Shown here: in pieces, positions 48,201 through 56,257 of the stretch
How positions within the stretch are numbered: the first letter of the stretch is position 1
Layout of the letters: the number at the start of each line of letters is the position of its first letter
NCBI GenBank assembly: GCA_030248225.1
Contig: JASANE010017534.1
Span: forward strand, 1 to 64,000
Reading direction: 5' to 3'
Length of the DNA: 64,000 nt
Origin: Trileptium ribeirensis
Lineage: Eukaryota > Nematoda > Enoplea > Enoplida > Thoracostomopsidae
Made by a program: the position numbers and the translations under genes
The notes under the pieces: generated by a model
The model's input: the letters and a program-made list of their open reading frames with translations, nothing else
The model's database searches: none
What the model was told of the DNA's origin: nothing

Positions 48201-51178
48201 CAATAACTTTCTTTGCTGAATATTTGGTTGCACAGTATTTAGGAAATTTTTTGGACGGAAAATGTTTTCTTATATTTTAGAAAAGCATTTCTCTGTGATT
48301 TCATTAGCTCCAACGGCAATAGACTAACACATTAATGGTACGATGTACCAGATATTTAAGACAATAATGTGCACAATTTTATTCGAACGTTATGTATTTA
48401 AAACACACATGCTTCCACTTAGCTGCATACCAAAAACACTTGTTCGTGAAATTCATGCAAAAATATATAAAAGCGGCCAATTCAGCCTTCACAAGCCTCG
48501 AAGAACTAGAAAATCTTTGGCTGCATCTTATTAATTTGGAAGAGCTGAAAATGAATGTGAAGTTCTGGTCTGAGCAATTTTAACGATCTGGACAGTTCGG
48601 CTTGGGAACATCACTAACAATAATACAATCACAGTCAGAAATAAGTTCAAAATAATCGATTGATTTAGGTTGATTTCGATTAAAACAAATTTCAATCGAT
48701 CTCGATTTAGGCGCAGTTACATAAATATCAAATCAAACCTTCTATTAAGCCAAGTCTTACTTGAATTTCACGGATTGCGAATAAGCGAAATTTCGATATA
48801 TGGCGATTTGAATCGTTTTCGGTTACGCCATATTTTTCCCGCGACCAAAGTCTTTCGATCGCTGTAGGCCTAGCAGTAACAAATATTTTTCTTTGTGCAG
48901 AGCAAAACATTTAAGACCAAGCGGTAGATGTTAAGTTTAATGTGGCGTAATACAGTTTTATCGAAATGATATGTCAAAATAGACTCATTAGTCTTATTCT
49001 ACTGTTTTTAGGAGAGTTAAAATGAAATAAATATGCATTATTATATAAAGACATTTCTGCGGTATTTACTTATCGTGAGTATTTTAAGCGTATGTGTAAT
49101 TAAACTTATGCATGAGTAAACTTAAGCTGCGTCGCCTTTCATCCCCTTTTGCAATTGGCGATTGGCAATCGCTTGTTCAGTGTACACGAAATCTATAAAA
49201 TTGTATGAGAACAAAAAATGAGGCTTTTAGGTATATAATGCATCTAAAACGTAAATGAACAAGAAATAGATTGTTTTTGTTGATTGCTTCTGAAGTGTTA
49301 GCGAACACCTTGCTTCTGCACTAAAGGTTAAAATACTGAATTTCGATTTTGTTAAACACGACATTTTTTCGCTGTATAATCTTGTTCGGGAACTCAATAA
49401 TCTACTGTTCGCGACGCCGTTTGCCCAATGATTCAGTTGATATTTTCCGAAGTGACTGAACTATGATATTGGTTTATAAGGAATGCCTGTTAAAGTATGA
49501 TGTTCGCGAACGCCTTCAGTTTAATATATATGCTGAAAAAACAAGTGCTAAAACAATGAACGTACGAATATGATGTTCGCAAACGTCTGGAGTTTCATAC
49601 GTAAACATTTTTCTTTGGATTACTCTTGATATTTCCGACATTTTGCTCATGATTAATTTAATTGAAGTATGGGATCAGTGTTCGCTACCCCTTATATAAC
49701 CACCTCAATGTACGCGAACAGGTTTTTATGTGTAAAGGCAAACGCGCCCATTTATCGAGCAAAAAATTTGTGACGTTCATGAACACCTTTAACTAGGAAA
49801 TGTTAAAATTAAAGCGTTGACTTGCAATTTCCATCAAAATACTCTTGTACGTCGATGGTCGAACATAACATACGGATTTAATGATGTAGTGTATTCGGCT
49901 CTCGGATTTCTAGTTATAATTTAAAATTTTTCACATTATTATTTTAACATTATCTTAGTTATGTACACACGTTCACGCATAGTTAATATCTTTTTTAGTA
50001 TTAACGTAGTGTTAGGACTGTATGTGTGTTCGCGGACAGCTTAATCTCAACAGTAATTTATGTTCGCGAACAATTTTTTCATAAGATAGCTCGGTCTGTT
50101 CGCACACAAAATTTATAAAATTGTATACATCATAGAACTGTTTACGACCCAATCAGACCGTTAAGAATATCAAGAATTGTGTTGGCATAACGAAAAATTT
50201 CAAAACGTAAGTAGCCTAATTTAGCTTTTCGGAACACAGTTTTGGTGAAAGCGTAAAAGGTGCATTGCGTCACCTAACGTAACTTAAACGTTTTTGCAAT
50301 GAGATACTAAACAATCGCAGAACGGAAAAGTTTGGAAATAGCGCTAGGCTAATGTAACTATTAGTTTGTTCTCTAATAATATTTTGTACATGATTTAAAA
50401 ATACCATGGTAGGCGGCGCAGCTTAAGTTTATTCATGCATTAAAGTGAAAGAGCCCACTATTCTATTATGCTATTTTGGATAAAATAATTTATTGTTGTG
50501 GAACTTGAGCAATTATTCGCGAACTCACTGCTCTTCGGTTGAAATTTTGTGTTCGCGCAAATTCAAGGAAAATTGTCTGAAATTTATCGAATTTGAATTA
50601 TTAGGACAGGTTTATTTATATCGTCATAATTACATTAGATTTGTTCCCGTACAGAGACTGATTCTAATACAAAGTTAAAAGCCGTCAGAAATCCGTTTTT
50701 CTGCAAATTAAAAAATAGACAATATTCTGTTTGAGCACGAGGTGCAACTTGTGGCACTCGGGTTTGATTTGGCCAATTTTTGGATATTGAAATAAGTATG
50801 CAAATTCCGTATTTTTCTTTATTTTTACAAAATGACTCTGGTGGGGTCACCTTAAGTGCACTCGCGCATTATTGTATATTCGTTTAATATTATAATACAC
50901 AACATACACAATTTATTAAGCGCAGACAATAAATTATTTGGTCCACAACTAAACACTGCTTCGTATCCTTGCTCTTTACAGGCCTTAATTGCTACAGCAT
51001 GATGAAGCACGATACACTCGTACTGTCGCTTGGAGCTTTAGATCGCATCGAAGAACGTATTTTGTATCACTTACGACATCCAAAGTCGATGCAGAAAAAG
51101 TTTAGACATCGCGATTATATGGAATTAAATACGGAGGAAAACGATCAAGATGACTCGGATGATTGCCCGTTTGTCTGA
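36125..51178 (+). CDS. mRpL4: mitochondrial ribosomal protein L4 (uL4m), spliced gene, 5' end missing
   Basis: Structural protein of the large subunit of the mitochondrial ribosome; the uL4 family binds 23S-like rRNA and lines the exit tunnel. Eight exons are seen: 36125-36284, 39532-39583, 40270-40387, 44026-44132, 44451-44504, 45466-45524, 47713-47786 and 50982-51178. They total 821 nt and all junction phases agree, giving about 272 residues and a TGA stop. Family landmarks appear in order: [29 protein letters not shown], the uL4 loop [11 protein letters not shown] and [68 protein letters not shown] and [16 protein letters not shown]. The acidic tail ends CPFV. An upstream exon must exist, because exon 36125 starts with two bases of a split codon. 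It should carry the initiator and mitochondrial targeting peptide. The introns are full of mobile elements. Confidence 0.95.
36415..38830. mobile_element. diverged copy of the hAT MITE family in an mRpL4 intron
   Basis: The left part (GGGTTCGGTTCGGGC, TTGTGGTTCCAGCAAATGGCAAAACTATACCG) and right part (GGCCAGTTCCGGCTTTGATT, CTTCGGTTGCTGGCTC) match the ends of 19681-20850. Intervening blocks also correspond (GATACATTCAGAAAGCTGTGG with the block near 20015). It is longer because of a CTAATTAG-rich insert at about 37570-38480. The terminal CAGGG has decayed. Confidence 0.65.
37715..38032 (+). repeat. almost perfect tandem duplication, ~159 bp
   Basis: ATCGAACAGGTGCAAGACAT starts copies at 37715 and 37874. 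The two copies differ only by a few bases in homopolymer or TTA runs, so the duplication is recent. The surrounding insert (37570-38480) is full of CTAATTAGTTAATTAG motifs. Confidence 0.92.
39424..39512. repeat. short TCGATTT-rich dispersed repeat, intronic copy 1
   Basis: Begins CACAGCCAGAAATAAGTGCAA and ends GATTTTGGGCGCACTGTA, with ATCGATTTTGATTAAACGAA between. Copies 2 and 3 lie at about 46660-46890 and 48630-48830. A short non-autonomous element is likely. Confidence 0.6.
39532..39583 (+). CDS. mRpL4: mRpL4 exon: short helix
   Basis: A 52-nt exon between acceptor ACTTCAG and donor GTAAGT. One base completes the Arg codon from the previous exon, then 17 codons encode [17 protein letters not shown]. 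This corresponds to the family helix LDILHQVxxWQ. It ends in phase 0. Confidence 0.9.
40270..40387 (+). CDS. mRpL4: mRpL4 exon: conserved uL4 loop
   Basis: A 118-nt exon between acceptor TTATTTTAG and donor GTACGT. It encodes [30 protein letters not shown] and SIRSPIWHN, the most conserved RNA-binding part of uL4 proteins. It ends in phase 1. Its 3' part and donor are duplicated in tandem just downstream (40453-40565). Confidence 0.95.
40339..40565 (+). repeat. tandem duplication covering the 3' part of the mRpL4 loop exon
   Basis: Two head-to-tail copies of about 113 bp (40339-40452 and 40453-40565). Both contain the exon end (GGAAGTATTAGG, then TATGGCATAA) and the following ~65 intronic bases. 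In copy 2 the donor GTACGT has become ATATGT and the coding part carries changes, so copy 2 looks like a dead exon fragment within the intron. Confidence 0.85.
40566..42183. other. mRpL4 intron sequence, no gene seen
   Basis: AT-rich intron. The frame 40742-40924 and its neighbours show no family features. Confidence 0.45.
42184..43317 (+). repeat. dispersed repeat family copy 3, in an mRpL4 intron
   Basis: Starts TCAGACCGTAGTGGAGATTG and ends CGATAGAGTTACTAGT, as in copies 1 and 2, but with fewer monomers. The 192-residue frame at 42878-43456 follows this repeat and is not considered a gene. Confidence 0.88.
43791..43902. repeat. 112-bp inverted-repeat mini-element in intron
   Basis: CATTACGCCCGAT at the left is the exact complement of ATCGGGCGTAATG at 43890-43902. 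It may be a very short MITE or a larger element end. No target duplication was recognised. Confidence 0.5.
44026..44132 (+). CDS. mRpL4: mRpL4 exon: GGVAHG segment
   Basis: A 107-nt exon after TATTTTAG, ending ...TCTCAG before donor GTTTGC. It encodes [26 protein letters not shown] and IALTIKHSQ. This is the family segment that directly follows the basic loop. It enters in phase 1 and leaves in phase 0. Confidence 0.95.
44451..44504 (+). CDS. mRpL4: mRpL4 exon: [10 protein letters not shown] segment
   Basis: A 54-nt exon (18 codons, phase 0 on both sides) between ATAATTTTAG and GTAACT. It encodes [18 protein letters not shown], matching the family motif DDLHIVDSL. Confidence 0.93.
45466..45524 (+). 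CDS. mRpL4: mRpL4 exon: [10 protein letters not shown] segment
   Basis: A 59-nt exon between TTGTTTTAG and GTAAGT. It encodes [19 protein letters not shown] and the first two bases of the next Asp codon. The family equivalent is RRWGDSVLLVD. Confidence 0.94.
45545..45934. mobile_element. 390-bp TIR element in an mRpL4 intron
   Basis: CTGGGCTCTCCA at the left pairs with TGGATAGCCCAG at the right (one mismatch). The next-inner pair is also inverted (GGTTCTCTCTGGTTC and GGTTCGGAACC; CCATGCTTCCTGG and TGCCTCCTGGCAAA). Non-coding. No clear target duplication. Confidence 0.55.
46660..46890. repeat. TCGATTT-rich dispersed repeat, intronic copy 2
   Basis: Many ATTTCGATTAA / TCGAAATCGATTGAC motifs in both orientations. 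It begins CGGCGAAAAATAAGCGCAAT and ends near GGTGGTGACTGTG, the complement of the CACAGCCA start seen in copy 1. Confidence 0.6.
47163..47492 (-). CDS. unrecognised minus-strand open frame
   Basis: A 109-residue frame inside an mRpL4 intron on the opposite strand. It contains [15 protein letters not shown] and a basic-aromatic C-terminal part. I recognise no domain. It is longer than expected for AT-rich noncoding DNA, but no start context or second exon supports it. It could be a transposon remnant or chance. Confidence 0.15.
   Translation of the reverse strand: MPEIMLSKTLQINIFREQHVPFHQWNVICRNEIITLDINYENIINEITVLGKFMTTLCITNQKNRIDMSLPVLTINAMFHEYLNTALIRIRRFFYETKKAIPYFFTPYT
47713..47786 (+). 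CDS. mRpL4: mRpL4 exon: FNVIPYYG segment
   Basis: A 74-nt exon between CCCATTTCAG and donor GTAAAT. It encodes [14 protein letters not shown] and [10 protein letters not shown], with split codons at both ends that fit the neighbouring exons exactly. It supplies the segment needed before GLNCYSM in the last exon. Confidence 0.9.
48630..48830. repeat. TCGATTT-rich dispersed repeat, intronic copy 3
   Basis: Starts CACAGTCAGAAATAAGTTCAA (compare copy 1), followed by AATCGATTGATTTAGG and CAATCGATCTCGATTTAGGCG. Confidence 0.6.
49145..50565. repeat. array of GTTCGCGAAC-like palindromes in the last mRpL4 intron
   Basis: Full or near-full copies of GTTCGCGAAC occur at about 49293, 49408, 49503, 49575, 49680, 49720, 49776, 50030, 50065, 50098, 50515 and 50552. 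The ends of the main block share ATCTATAAAATTGTAT (49190) and ATTTATAAAATTGTATAC (50111). This could be a decayed satellite-like repeat. Confidence 0.6.
50982..51178 (+). CDS. mRpL4: mRpL4 last exon with stop codon
   Basis: The exon begins after CTCTTTACAG and reads [16 protein letters not shown], the C-terminal uL4m signature. A variable acidic tail follows ([10 protein letters not shown]) and ends CPFV-TGA. The frame starting at the internal Met 50969 is only an artefact of reading through the acceptor. Confidence 0.95.
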
Positions 51179-51446
51179 AATTAAATAATTATTGTTAGGA
51201 ATCGTTAGGACACCTGCGCGGCTTCGTTACTTTATGATTTTTACCTAAGACCTTGAACCTGGATCGGGTTCAAGTGCCTGCTTTTTACCTACTAGGTAAC
51301 GCGATAGGTCAAAATTGAATCCAGCTAAAATAATTTGAGCATGTAGTCAAACAAACAGGACATGTATTGTTACAATTGAAGTACTTGCCAAAAATGACTT
51401 TTGCTCGCGACTCGCTCGAAGTTTTAATAGTCTCAACATCTGGAGC
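51179..51446. other. mRpL4 3' flank
   Basis: Follows the mRpL4 stop. No AATAAA hexamer was clearly seen in the first 100 bases; TTAAATAATTATTG at 51180 is AT-rich. Ends at the hAT insertion. Confidence 0.4.
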
Positions 51447-52959
51447 CAGGGTGGCCATCGCCTCAAATTGGAAAATATTCCTCAAATTTCACCCAAAGGG
51501 CCTTATTTCCTCAAATTTCGAGATAATTCTTCAAATATTTTCAGAATGAGATAAAGGACTACAATAACACTGGCCTAATTTTGCTGTTTTCTGAGCATTT
51601 TCAGTGCAAAAATTCCCAAAAATTTTTTGGTTTTTGCAGGTATCATGCGTCAGATTCCCACGTCGACTATTTTTTCGCTAACGGGGTGGTGTGATCGGTC
51701 CGTCACCATCCCGTTTCAAAGGGCCGACCCAACTATTTCGATCCTCGTTTGTGGTGATGTTCATCCCAACTCCGGGCCACATAGGACGAAGTTCCAACAA
51801 TGCTGGGTGGCAAAATTTACCAGCTGGTCAAATTGGCTCCGTAGTGTTCCTGGCTCCTCAGACGAAGCCTTCTGCACTTACTGCAAACGCAGCTTCAAGA
51901 TCAGCGCCCTGGGCAGAGCTGCAATGACAAGCCATGAGAGAAGCAAGAGCCACCAAGACATCGAAAAAGCGAAGTCGCAGCAGTTGAGCGTCGTCGATAT
52001 GTTTGCCACTCCATCCACTTCCACTGCTGACCCAGAAGTTAAAGATGTTACTACTGAGGATGCGCCTGCGCGTCAAGCGCCATCTTCAGCGTTCCCATCG
52101 AAACAGCTGAAGCTGAAAGCCACCAGGGCCGACCTCATTTGGACATTGAAAGCGGTGTGGTCACATTTGTCCTATCGATTCTCCGATATGCTCGGCGACG
52201 TTTTAAAGGAAATGTTTCCTGACAGTCAGATTGCAGATGAGTTCAGCACTGGTCGCACTAAAGCGCGATATTTGATCGTCTACGGCCTCTCCTCATTTTT
52301 CCGCAAATCCCTCAGCAACAGCATAGCAAACTGTGAAGTGACGTGCTTGTGCTTCGACGAGGCACTGAACAAAGTTAGTCAACGTGACCAAATGGACATA
52401 CACGTCCGCTTTTGGAGCTCTGACAAAACTCTGTGGCGACAGGTATGTTGACTTGACCCCAGATATGCTGAAATCGGTTTCTCAAGCGCACAAGCGCTAT
52501 AATCAGGCCCTGGAGTCGAAGAAATCAAGTGACATCCAACAGTCCAACAGCAGCAAATGCAGCATCGAAAACGAAAGATGATCGCTGATCAAATGAGTCA
52601 GCTGGCGGAGGAGAAGCGGAGGCTTGACAACGATAGCGCTTTGCGATCTGCTGAGATAGCGAAGCGGATGTCGGAGCTGCAGAAGTCTCTTGGAACATAG
52701 TGGCTGCGATTAAACATGGCAACGGCCACGAATCAGCGTGGAATTGGGCTTAGACGACCCTTGCCTCCGGAGTCTACACAAATGATACGCCACATATTTA
52801 AAGGTTGGTTAACCTACAACGATATTATACTAAAATCACATAACGACCTAAAAATAACTTCAATTCATCATGATTTTTGCTTGAAAAGTTCCTCAAATTT
52901 GCACTAAAAATTCCTCAAGTTTCCTCAAATTTTGACATTGAAAAGCATTGGCCACCCTG
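51447..52959 (+). mobile_element. internally deleted hAT-like element with BED finger, 1513 bp
   Basis: The ends CAGGGTGGCCA and TGGCCACCCTG are perfect inverted copies, flanked by TGGAGC at 51441-51446 and 52960-52965 (6 bp; eight is more usual for hAT). Subterminal CCTCAAATTT repeats occur at both ends. It contains a partial transposase gene (next entry) that lacks the catalytic and dimerisation regions, so it cannot move by itself. Confidence 0.88.
51627..52707 (+). pseudogene. hAT-like transposase with BED zinc finger, truncated
   Basis: The 274-residue frame at 51627-52451 carries a BED finger (CTYC at residues 83-86, His 103 and His 109, preceded by FTSWSNWLRSVPG). Family blocks LIWTLKAVWSHLSYRF, FPDSQIADEFSTGRTK and FDEALNKVSQRDQMDIHVRFW follow. 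The latter contains the first acidic residue of the hAT catalytic triad. The rest of the RNase H fold and the hAT dimerisation domain are missing. The sequence jumps to LTPDMLKSVSQAHKRYNQAL and, after a frameshift, to a charged coiled-coil tail (QLAEEKRRLDNDSALR) ending at the TAG at 52698. The first ~55 residues look LINE-derived (CGDVHPNSGP). Confidence 0.85.
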
Positions 52960-52965
52960 TGGAGC

Positions 52966-53751
52966 GAGCCGTCCGCTCTCGGCGCGCTCGAAGTGCTCCG
53001 GTCATTTTTGGTACGTACTATACTTGTTAGGTAGCAAAAGCGCATAATCATGTTTTGAAAATCCATAATGTTGAAACACTCATTAATTTGTCCGCGGCTG
53101 CTCGTTCAGTTGCAACTTGTATTCATGTTTTCTGGTAACTTATTCCAATAGCGTAAATTCAGCAAGTGCTTAGCTTATGTTCGGATTGCCTGTTCTGGTA
53201 TGAATAATGCAGAACAAATTGCGCAATTAATGCATCAGTTTGGTAATTTTGTCTATCGTGCATGATTTATTAAAAGTATATAACAATATAAAGTTCAGTG
53301 CTTTATCAAGGTTTCTTTCAGAGAAACCACTTACCACTGAGAGTGGTAAGAGAAGCCTGTGAGTGACACCAAGAGAAGCCACCATAAATCGATATACTGA
53401 AGAAAATACTATATTCCAATTTGCATGTACCGTAATCTTCATTTGAGGAAGTTACGGTTAATTTCTTTTTGAAACGAAACTATGCAGCGTTTACACTGAG
53501 GTGGAAATTATGGATTATTCAAGTTCCTCAAAGCATATGTCATCCCAAATACAGAAACGTTATAAGTTTTATTTGCATGAAATCAATGCCAAGTTGTTAA
53601 TCAGATCCGTCCATTTTGGAACAAAAAAGTGCGGAGGGAGGGGTGCGGCGTCTTCAGAGATAGATTCGTCGATTTGGATTGAGGGTGTCGACCCTTAGGA
53701 GGACAGACCCCTATTGCCACATATCTGCGTGTCTCATGTCACCGGTGGGGG
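52966..53751. other. no gene seen
   Basis: AT-rich. Contains the perfect hairpin at 53330-53350 and AGAGAAGCC repeats just after it. Confidence 0.45.
53330..53350. repeat. perfect 9-bp hairpin
   Basis: CTTACCACT and AGTGGTAAG are separated by GAG. A second near-palindrome (GGTTTCTTTCAGAGAAACC) lies immediately upstream. Confidence 0.7.
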
Positions 53752-53984
53752 ACGGTGTCGTGAAATATTTTTCCCCTGCTATATTTTCCCCCGAAGGTGC
53801 CATGTTTTCCCCCGTCTAACCTGCCATATTTTCCCCCTTAAGGTGCCATATTTTCCGCCATGATCTTATGCCTCTCACGGTGCTATAAATGTGTTTCTTG
53901 TTATATTTGTTCTATCTCATATTACCAGTGATGTAATATTTGATGCTCTTTGTGCATATATTCTGTTTTTCAGCCGAGATAAAT

Positions 53985-54700
53985 ATGGATATCATAGAAT
54001 ACTATGAAATATTTAACTATTTGAAATAATCTAATTATCCGAAGGCCATCATGTCGAAAGACAAACTACGGGACTTCCGAAAAAATGTGGCGTGTTCGAG
54101 ATTCATATGGTTAACGAAGAGGAAAAGTTGTTCCACAAACCGTCCAAAAATTTGGTCATTCTGGGTGAAGATCGAAAATTGGAAATTTTATCTGAGATTC
54201 ACGCGGGCAGTGTTGGCGTTAAGTTCTTGGTCTAAATCTCTCCTGTGTGAGAGGCGAATGTTTGTCTTCTCTACTGATTTCTATGTATTGTTTTATAGAA
54301 AACCGGGTACTTTCGTTGTCTGGCTATGACATGGGCATCTGAGCCAAAATAGATGTTTTATACTGTTAATGGCGATGGAAAATGTAGATTTCATAGTCAA
54401 AACTGTGTTAATCCCTGAAGATTAGGTATTACTGACGAAATTTAGGACCACATTTCTGATTTGTGGTGTGGTCTAATTTGTGGTGTTCGTTTATTCGTGC
54501 TATAATTCCCAATGTGTATACTAACCTAATCTCCCGAAGCTTCTAGTCTATTCCAGGGTCTCACTTCGGCGCTAAAGCAACGATCCAAAAAATATCAGAG
54601 AGGTTTTGGTGGAAATGTTTTTCCATTGATGCGACCAATTTCTGCAGAAATTGCGCTGACTGTCAAAAGGCAAATCCACCTGACAAGTCACCGCCAACAT
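53985..54700 (+). pseudogene. Ginger1 N-terminus and integrase zinc finger (HHCC), with probable intron
   Basis: Begins MDIIEYYEIFNYLK, TAA at 54027, then NYPKAIMSKDKLRDFRKN. After a frameshift, EEKLFHKPSKNLVILGEDRK and LEILSEIHAG. A 347-bp intron-like gap (54210-54556, GT...CAG) joins the latter to SHFGAKATIQKISERFWW, and CRNCADCQKA completes an HHCC-type zinc finger. The gap restores the frame exactly, which argues for a true intron. Confidence 0.75.
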
Positions 54701-55200
54701 TATTGCATCCGATCCATGTTCCTAACGAGATGTTTCACCGGTGGACCATGGACATGCCGCAGACTAAATCGGGCAACCAGTACATTTGTGTAGCGACAGA
54801 AGACCTTACAAAGTGGCCCGAAGTTCGGGCTCTTCCGGATAAGTCAGCTACAACCATCGCAGCTTGTGTGTTGCAGCTAGTGTATCTCTTTGGAGTGATG
54901 GAGCATTTGCAGAGGGACCAGGGGTCAGAATTTTGGAATAAGCTCAATGAAGAGCTGTGCAAAAACTTGGAGGAATAAAGCGGGACATTTCGTCAGCTTT
55001 TTTAACCAGACATTGGAAACTCAACTTGTTAAAGTTTGCAAAAACGATATCACTCGTTGGGACGAAAGCATTCATTCAATAGCGTTTACTTACCGCACCC
55101 GAAATCAGTCTTCCACAAAAATAATCCTTTTTTCTAATGTATGGAGCTCGTGCAAGACTCCCAGTAGAGCTTTCTTGCAACAGACAATCGCAGACCGACG
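54700..55200 (+). pseudogene. Ginger1 integrase core, defective
   Basis: FHRWTMDMPQTKSGNQYICV and TEDLTKWPEVRALPDKSATT carry the first catalytic Asp. QRDQGSEFWNKL has the second. A break at 54978 loses the linker before the third acidic residue, and the matching segment reads HFVSFFNQTLETQL, where the expected Glu before FNQTL is not seen. NDITRWDESIHSIAFTYRT and FLMYGARARLPVE follow in different frames. Confidence 0.82.
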
Positions 55201-55637
55201 CGACGGATGGTGAGGGTGTCGTGCTTGATCGGATCATAGAAATTGAAACTTCATTAACTGAACAAAGAAAGAACGCTGTTTTGAACATCAAAGAAGCTCA
55301 GAGGAAACAAAAGGCCTCGTATGACCTTAAGCGGAAGGGTGCGCAGTTTTCAGTGGGCGATTCTGTTTTGTTGAAAAATAGCAGGAAGGATTCGAGAAAG
55401 GGCGACACACTAAAAACAAGATGGCTTGGTCCGTATCGCATCGAGGAAATTTTGGGAAAGAGTACATTCCGTATCTCCCGGGACGGTGCTAGTCTGAGGA
55501 ATAAGGTCAGCGGGGAAAATTTGAAGCGTTTTCATGAAGAATCCGGTGAACGCGATGATATTCGAACGTTTAGCCCAGCCACAGTTGCTGAGCGAACTGA
55601 AATAGCAAAAAAAACTGGTCACATTGAGCTGTGTTAA
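55137..55637 (+). pseudogene. Ginger1 integrase C-terminal GPY domain
   Basis: A 166-residue open stretch. It has a helical charged segment (IKEAQRKQKASYDLKRKG), then FSVGDSVLLKNSRKDSRKG, TRWLGPYRIEEILGKSTFRI with the GPY motif, and VSGENLKRFHEE. This is the DNA-binding end of chromovirus/Ginger integrases. It ends with a stop at 55635. Confidence 0.85.
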
Positions 55638-55718
55638 GCCGCCAACAATGCTTTTGTCCAATAAACTTGGTCCACCAAAAACAACAAGAATGCTGGCTCT
55701 GAAAATTTTCACAAGCAG

Positions 55719-56085
55719 GTGAGAGACAGTATTGTGGCAGCAATCAAAACGTCAACTATCTCCGAAGCATTGAAGGATATCATTAACGATGAACCAAACA
55801 CTTATCTGAACAAGTCGGGCATGGAGAACAACGCGGTTTGGGCTACAAAATGTGAGATCTTCGCCACCGCTATGTTGACAGGAATTGATATAGAGGTTTA
55901 TTCGGCGTTCGGTGGCAGCGGCATGGATGCAACAGATCGTCCAGGAAGGCTGTTGGAAAATTGATTGAAAGAGCCATTTATGTCGTGAACGAAAATGATC
56001 ATTTTGAAGTTGTAACTAGTGTTAATGATTGGGGTTACAATGTTTGCGTGTGGATATACAACGGATATAGAAATGATGTGACTTA
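55719..56085 (+). pseudogene. OTU-like cysteine peptidase domain of Ginger1, N-terminally truncated
   Basis: Reads YLNKSGMENNAVWATKCEIF and ATAMLTGIDIEVYS, the conserved second half of OTU domains. After a frameshift near 55964, YVVNENDHFEVV carries the expected catalytic His. The block with the catalytic Cys (DGNCLF type) is not visible. OTU domains are a known accessory of Ginger1 elements. Confidence 0.65.
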
Positions 56086-56257
56086 GAGAAATTATTATAC
56101 CTTTAGTTATGCTTAAAATGGAACCGCGAGGAGAAAAACATCGTGGGATCAAAATAACGCTGACGAAAAATTTGGCAGGCTAGGCGGGGGAAAATATGGC
56201 ACCTTAAGGGGCGAAAAATATGGCTCCTTAAGGGGGGAAAATATGGCAAAACACCGG

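Larger units (their letters stand above)
53756..56253 (+). mobile_element. Ginger1-type DNA transposon, ~2.5 kb
   Basis: The termini begin TGT (TGTCGTGAAATATTTTTCCCC left, complement of GGGGAAAATATGGCAAAACA right), with 4-bp flanks ACGG and CCGG (three of four match). Each TIR contains several copies of TGCCATATTTTCCCCC joined by CTTAAGG. The interior encodes a retroviral-like integrase with GPY domain and an OTU-like peptidase, the known Ginger1 composition. Stops and frameshifts make this copy defective. Confidence 0.87.

Noticed and set aside
48271..48334. possible mRpL4 exon after TATATTTTAG
   Set aside because: The frame meets TAA before a donor, and the true exon with the FNVIPYYG motif was found at 47713-47786.
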